NCBI RefSeq assembly: GCF_963583255.1
Contig: NC_084816.1
Coordinates: 15,239,100-15,303,099, forward strand
DNA length: 64,000 bases
DNA from: Pyrus communis
Taxonomy: Eukaryota; Streptophyta; Magnoliopsida; Rosales; Rosaceae
Direction of reading: 5' to 3'
The first letter of the stretch is position 1, and each line of letters starts with the position of its first letter. Made by a program: the position numbers and the translations under genes. This document shows positions 58,960 through 64,000 of this stretch, one piece after another. The notes beneath the pieces are model-generated. The model was given only the letters and a program-made list of their open reading frames with translations, searched no databases and was not told where the DNA came from.

Positions 58960-60240
58960 ATGATATGAATAAAAGACTTGATTTTCCCATCTCTGCTGAG
59001 GAGGTTAAGGCTGCCTTATCCTAAATGCACCTCTCCAAAGCCCATACGCCTGATGGAATGCCACCTTTCTTTCTTTTTTTTTTAAATTATGGGGAATTTT
59101 TGGGACTGATGTCACCAGGGCCATCATTGTTATTTTCCAATCTGGGAAGATGCTCAAACAAGGAATTATACTCATGTCTCTTTGATACCAAAAGTCAAAT
59201 TGCCTAATGACCTCTCCCATTTCAGACTGATAAGCCTCTGGAATGTGATCTTCAAAATTGCCTTAAAGGTTTTGGCCAATAGGTTGAAACGTATTCTCAA
59301 CCAAATCATATCCCTTAACCAAACCGCCTTTGTTCCAGGAAAACACATCTCAAACAACACTCTACTTGCGACAGAGATTGCCACTTGCTTGTCCAAATGA
59401 CGAAGGGGAAATTGTTTCTTATCTTTGAAGCTCGACACAAGCAACGCTTATGACCGTTTTGAATGGCACTACCTTAGGAGCATTCTTATCACCATGGGGT
59501 TCTCTTTGAGATGGGTGAATCTGGTGATGCAATTTGTGATAACGGTCTCTTACTATTTTATTGTAAATGGTCGGCCAAAAAGGTTATATCCACCCTACTC
59601 AAGGTCTCAGACAAGGAGATCATTTGTCCCTTATCTCTTCCTTCTCTGCTCTAAGGGCTTGTCTAGTCTTATTGCAAAATAGGAGCGAGAAGGACAATTG
59701 CAAGGGATCTTTATTTACTCTAGTGCTCCAAGCATAAACCATCTCATGTTCGCTGACGGCGATCTTTTGTTCTGTCGTGCAACCGAGGCTGAGTGTCATC
59801 ATATCTTCGAGCTTCTCCTCACCTACGAGCTTGCTTCGGGGCAGAAAGTAAACCTCACAAAAGGTGAAGTGTGTTTCAACAAAAATGTAAAAAGACCTAT
59901 GTAATTGAGGCTTGCGAGTTCGTTAGGGGTTCAAAAGGTGGATTAACATGAAACATATATGGGAATGCCAACCTTGGTAGGGAAAAATAAGAGTGCGTGC
60001 TTTGCTTACATAAAGAAGCGTCTTTGGAAACGGTTACAAAGCTGGAAGGGGAAGCTTCTGAGTGCGGCTAGGAAGGAAATTCTAGTCAAAACTATTGCCC
60101 AGGCTATCCCTACATATGTGATGAATTGTTTCCTTCTACCAAAATATTTTTATGCCTGCTTGAATCAGTTGGTGGCCTCCTTTTGATGGAATAACTGCAA
60201 GGGTGGGAAGCGCATACATTGGTATTTCTGGGATAAAATG
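58960..60240 (+). pseudogene. LINE reverse transcriptase
   Basis: Fragments in order: FPISAEEVKAALS, HFRLISLWNVIFKIALKVLANRLKRIL, NQTAFVPGKHISNNTLLATE, SNAYDRFEWHYLRSILITMGFS and then HLMFADGDLLFCRATEAECH at about 59740-59800. The catalytic box is FADG where active copies have FADD. The thumb region continues with ASGQKVNLTKGEV and KKRLWKRLQSWKGKLLSAARKEILVKTIAQAIPTYVM. Several stops and frameshifts. Confidence 0.92.
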
Positions 60241-61760
60241 TGCCTCCCCAAATTTGATGGTGGCTTGGGTTTCAAGAACCTTTATGCCTTTATCTCGGTT
60301 TACTTGCTAAACAGGGATAGAGGCTTATTTTGGATCCACAATCCTTGGTGGCTTGAGTTTTCAAAGCAAAGTACTTCCCTAACTCTAATTTTCTTAATGC
60401 AGTGGCTTCCCCAGACTCTTCGTACTACTGGAAAAGTATGTGCACTGCTCCTAGGATTATCGATTTCGGTTCAAGATGGCAAGTGGGATGCGGTGAATCT
60501 ATCAACGTTTAGGAGGATCCCTAGATCCCTCTCCTGTCCACCTTCCGCATCTTCTCTCCAAAACCTGTAGATTGTAGCCTCCAAAAGGTCAGCCAACTTT
60601 TATCCCCCTTTGGTGAGGGCTTGGGATGTGGACTTATTAGTGTCTTTTTTTTTGAGGGGGGGGACCGAAGTGGAAGCTATTTGTGCTATACCACTGAGTC
60701 TCCAACGTACCCCTGACCATTTAATCTGGCATTTTCAGAAAAATGACAAATTATCGGTAAGAAATGCTTATCATATCGCCGGGAATGGTTGAATCCAATA
60801 AACAATGGGGCGTCACCTCTGCTTCCTTGGGAATCAACTCCAAATTTTGGGCTAAAGTTTAGCAGGCTAATGCACCCTCTAAGGTGAGAATTTTCTTCTG
60901 AAGACTCTATAAAAACATCGTCCCTACAAAGGAAAACATGAGGAAGCGCCATGTTTCTATGGACTTGGCCTGTGTGATGTGTAACTATCAGACGGAATCC
61001 ATTCTCCACCTCTTAACGGATTGTCCATTTGCCAAGTATGCATGTACGGCTTCTCACTTGGGGATTCTACTACGGGGTTCATCCCTGGTTTCCTTCCTTG
61101 ATTGGGTTATAGAGGTTGCTGCTTTACTCCATACTGCTCACTTTAAATCGGTCATGATTATTTGTTGGGCAATCTGGAGAGCCCGAAATGGGAAACTTCG
61201 GAACGAACAAGGGGAATTACCTGATGTGGTGGTGGCGCAAACACTTCATTGGTGGCTGAGTTTTATTACTGTTAATGGGGACATCCGCCAATCTAACCCA
61301 TCCCTGCGTATCGCACCAAAATGGGCAACTCCACCCTCGGGCCAGCTAAAATGAAACATTGATGGTGCCTGGAATGGCGAGAGCAAAGTTGGGGGGGCTT
61401 CGATTTCATTATCAGAGATGACTCTGGAATTTTTGTGGCAACTTCTTGTGGAAATGCTCTGGATATTTTCACTCCCTTACAGGCTGAAGTTGTGGCAATC
61501 AGATCTGGTTTGATTTGGGCAATGAATAAGGGTTTTACAAACTTACTTTGTGAGAGCGACTCGCTTCAGATTGTGGAAGCTTTACGTGATTCTTTGACTA
61601 ACTTATCCTAGATTGGTCAAGTGGTGGAAGACATCAAGGTTCTAGCGCCCTCAAGTCACCAAAGTGCCTTTTACCCACATTTGCCGTCAAGCCACACGGC
61701 GGCCCACAGGCTTGCTCACTTGGGAGTTGGGACTATCAATGAAACATTCTTGTGAATGGA
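60240..61760 (+). pseudogene. LINE C-terminal zinc-binding region and RNase H
   Basis: KFDGGLGFKNLYAFISVYLL is at about 60250. The zinc-binding region C-x2-C...H-x3-C (CVMCNYQTESILHLLTDCPF) lies at about 60970-61030. After a stop the RNase H starts NIDGAWNGESKVGG near 61356, continues with FIIRDDSGIFVATS, AEVVAIRSGLIWA and ESDSLQIVEAL, and ends in HTAAHRLAHLGV. RNase H at this place is usual in one plant L1 branch. The frame is broken by several stops. Confidence 0.85.
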
Positions 61761-61905
61761 TGAACCTCCCTCCTCATATCATAGCTAATGTACTTTTGGA
61801 GGATTGTGCCTCATCCTAATATGTTTTATCTTTGTTCCACAGTAATGTTTTATTTACCTTAATGAAAATACTATCGTTTTCTTCAAAATAAATAAATAAA
61901 TACCC

Positions 61906-62686
61906 ACCAACCAATTATGGGTTGCTCAGAATTTGCTCCTCGCTCCCTGCTCACCAGTTTCGTCGACGGAGTGTGACTGGGCTTGGGCGGGATGGCGTGG
62001 CAAATGGGCGGAGGCGGCGAGGCAGATGTCGTTGGGCTTTTTTTTTTTGTTTTTATTATTTATTTGGTTTCTAATTGTTTTTTAAACTACTAAAAAGTGA
62101 ATTCTTTTAGGTATCATCCACATGGCATCAAAATATTGGTTGTGTGACTTTTCTACGTGACATGTTAGCAAACCAACGGAAAATTTACCGGATTCGTACA
62201 GCAGGCACTACATTGATGTGCAGTAGTCAAATTTAGAGACAACGTTGATTGATTTTCAAATTGAGGGACCAAAGTGATGAGATAGGTCAATTTCAGAGAC
62301 TATTTGTAATAAAAACCCGTTTCTTTATGTGCAAGAAACAATGAATAAGTAAAGAGAATCGTCCTCCCTTCCTGATCACTCATCCCTACAGGTATAACGA
62401 TGGATAGTCAGGAAGGTTGTAACTATGGCCTGAAATTTCAAATCAGTAAATAACTTCCATTAACACAATCGGTACACAGAAAACTGCCCCAAAAAAGCAA
62501 GATCATGCAATCAGTAAACTATACCTTTCATTTTGCATAAGTGCGCAATTCTTATTTCAAATGCAAAAGAACCCGTAACTGAACGGAATTTCTTCAAAAA
62601 AAAAATGCCTGTGGGAGTTTAATGCATCTTCCACCAAAGCAGAAACAATAACAGCTCAAGCTATGAGTCTAAGACAAAACATTTCA
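61906..62686. other. spacer and probable 3' UTR of the next gene
   Basis: No gene is seen at 61906-62340. The part next to 62687 is AT-rich and is where the 3' UTR of the - strand gene would lie. Confidence 0.45.
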
Positions 62687-63010
62687 CTACTCCAAACCTG
62701 ATTTGACAATAAAATTCTGGCGACTAATGGGGTTCATCACGACCGGAGGTCCTGCAGTACGTGGCCAAGCCTGGAACTTCTTGTCAGTTTCTTCCCCCCA
62801 TTTTTTGTTTGAAACGGTACCGGGAGTACTACCTGGTTATAATTTAATAGTGTTAAATTGCACAGAAATTTACTAGGCTAAACGACTTCACCAAGCAGTT
62901 TTGTCATCAAAAGTACCTCCAAATATCTTTTTGTCAGATATCATAGTGTCAAAAACATACGCAAGCCCAAAGGTCCCCACAATAGATCCTACAATGTACT
63001 TTGCTGCCAT
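62687..63010 (-). CDS. small plant protein resembling Fb15/ATP17-type mitochondrial protein, 79 aa, 2 exons
   Basis: The - strand exons 63010-62917 and 62832-62687 join across an 84-bp GT-AG intron to give 79 residues plus TAG. The N-terminus MAAKYIVGSIVGTFGLAYVF is a single hydrophobic segment, followed by SDKKIFGG, WGEETDKKFQAWPRTAGPPV and NPISRQNFIVK. This pattern matches a conserved small plant protein known as fiber protein Fb15, which I recall as a plant-specific subunit of mitochondrial ATP synthase (ATP17). The family identity is firm from sequence; the role is recollection. An AG acceptor at 63019-63018 suggests a further intron in the 5' UTR. The frame is intact, so this is probably a working host gene. 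Confidence 0.85.
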
Positions 63011-63017
63011 TTTTCAA

Positions 63018-64000
63018 CTGCAATAAGTACGAACATAAAGTCAAACAATAAGCAAATGGAGAAACACGCAAAGAGAAGAGCCAGTTATCTCATTGTGAAT
63101 CATTTCGGAATGAGTTAACTCAATGGATAGAAAGTAGAAAACAGATGCATACAACAAAACGGAAGTGAAGGTTCTACATGTCACTCATTAGCCTTTAACG
63201 TACACAAGCACAAGGTCACAAGGAGTAGCATCACTTACAATTTTTTACAATTTTTAAGAAGTTAATGAATCTACAAACACTGGTCAAACCAAGCTTCTGA
63301 GAATATTACCATAAATGAAGAAAAATACTGAAAACTAAAATATGACAAATTTGAGTTAAAATAACATTTCTAACAAGTACTAATTTGAGCCTATGTACAT
63401 AAACTTCAAAGGGTTCAAATCAGCTAAAGCACTCTTTCACAAATAAACCTATGGTTCAATTTTTCAGGGATGAAGTAATGTGTGAATCTCATTCAATACA
63501 CCCTAGAATATAGTTTTCTTTCAATCGGATAATGGAGTACGGCTTGAAACATTAAAACCTAGTTGAAACAGTAAAACCATAAGATAATGGTGATTTACAA
63601 GGTAACAACCCAAGAGACCATTGGCTCTACCCACATAACTTCAGCTGAGAGAGGAACCCACAAATTCACAGCCAACAAATACACAAATTCTTAGCCAAAA
63701 CCCATGAAGACAAGTTGTTCAACCCCAATGCAAAACCCAAACAAAAAATTATCAAAATACGAGGCCCATTGTTTGAAAAGATAATTACATTCAGTCGTTG
63801 CTGCTTGGGGTGAAGTACAGTTGAATCTTTGGCTTTGGGTTTGTTTTGGGAGGTAGGGATTATAGAATTAAGAAGATGTAATGATGGTGAACAGCCGAGG
63901 AAGGGGTCACTGGTGGGGCTGGGGTAAAGAAAAGCTGCGAACTTCTTTTTTATTTTGTGGTATAGGGCTAGGGAAGCTTTTTTCTACACCTTCCTGGAAG
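63018..64000 (-). other. 5' UTR intron and upstream region of the Fb15-like gene
   Basis: No other gene is visible. A CTTATTGCAG acceptor directly before the coding exon implies an untranslated first exon farther right, possibly near 63780-63990, where the sequence becomes less AT-rich. The donor was not located with confidence. Confidence 0.4.

Larger units (their letters stand above)
56750..61905 (+). mobile_element. L1-type LINE, 5' truncated and decayed
   Basis: ORF1 remnant, endonuclease, reverse transcriptase, a zinc-binding RT-associated region and a plant RNase H follow on the + strand. The element ends in a tail of AATA repeats (61888-61905). There are no LTRs. This is the layout of plant L1 elements that carry a C-terminal RNase H. 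Target duplication was not found. Confidence 0.88.

Noticed and set aside
1..64000. tRNA and rRNA genes
   Set aside because: I looked for conserved A/B-box pairs and rRNA core segments by eye and saw none; the TGGTATCA-type matches are retroelement primer sites.

Overview
This is plant nuclear DNA, dominated by transposable elements. It contains intron-bearing host genes with GT-AG junctions, Ty3/gypsy and Ty1/copia LTR retrotransposons of plant lineages, a CACTA transposon, an L1-type LINE with a plant-style RNase H tail, and several MITEs. The host genes and the general look of the repeats suggest a dicot, possibly Rosaceae; that last step is familiarity, not proof. There is no sign of bacterial, organellar or viral-genome organisation.

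Layout. 1-10306 is a decayed Tat-lineage Ty3/gypsy element on the + strand whose 5' end lies outside the window. It has pol with two RNase H domains, a long antisense gene with a plant mobile domain between pol and the 3' LTR, and a 3' LTR. 10307-13651 is part of a related element on the - strand; its LTR carries a nonautonomous hAT-like element with a perfect 8-bp target duplication. 14176-16494 is an apparently intact five-exon host gene for a 316-residue phenylpropene-synthase-like (eugenol/isoeugenol synthase family) reductase.

17307-46248 is one 28.9-kb CACTA transposon (TIR CACTACTACAAAAGTGG, target duplication CTT) that has become a nest. A Tekay-like chromovirus (18727-36906) sits in the first part of the transposase gene, a copia element (21246-30244, target duplication GGTGT) sits inside the gag of that chromovirus, a solo LTR (37817-39457, target duplication ATTTT) interrupts the transposase a second time, and a small hAT-like MITE (44050-44552) interrupts the second CACTA gene. 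The interrupted reading frames line up again across the insertion points, which gives a clear order of events.

46249-54548 holds a copia protease fragment, a Tourist-like MITE and a decayed copia element on the - strand with a further insertion inside it. 54903-55371 is a long-arm foldback MITE, and 55533-56274 a weaker MITE candidate. 56750-61905 is a 5'-truncated, decayed L1-type LINE. 62687-63010 (- strand) is a second host gene, a small 79-residue two-exon protein that resembles the plant Fb15/ATP17-type mitochondrial protein.

The most unusual thing here is the copia element at 21246-30244. Its two 1810-bp LTRs are almost identical, so it moved recently, yet it has no usable coding frames. 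Instead its LTRs and its decayed pol are packed with dozens of short, near-perfect stem-loops. Most of the tight ones have 3-4 nt loops that start with C on the + strand (end with G on the element's sense strand). Where the old pol can still be recognised, imperfect inverted repeats appear to have been turned into perfect ones. This looks like mass quasi-palindrome conversion, or selection for a highly structured genomic RNA. I know of no description of this, and it deserves a computed test.
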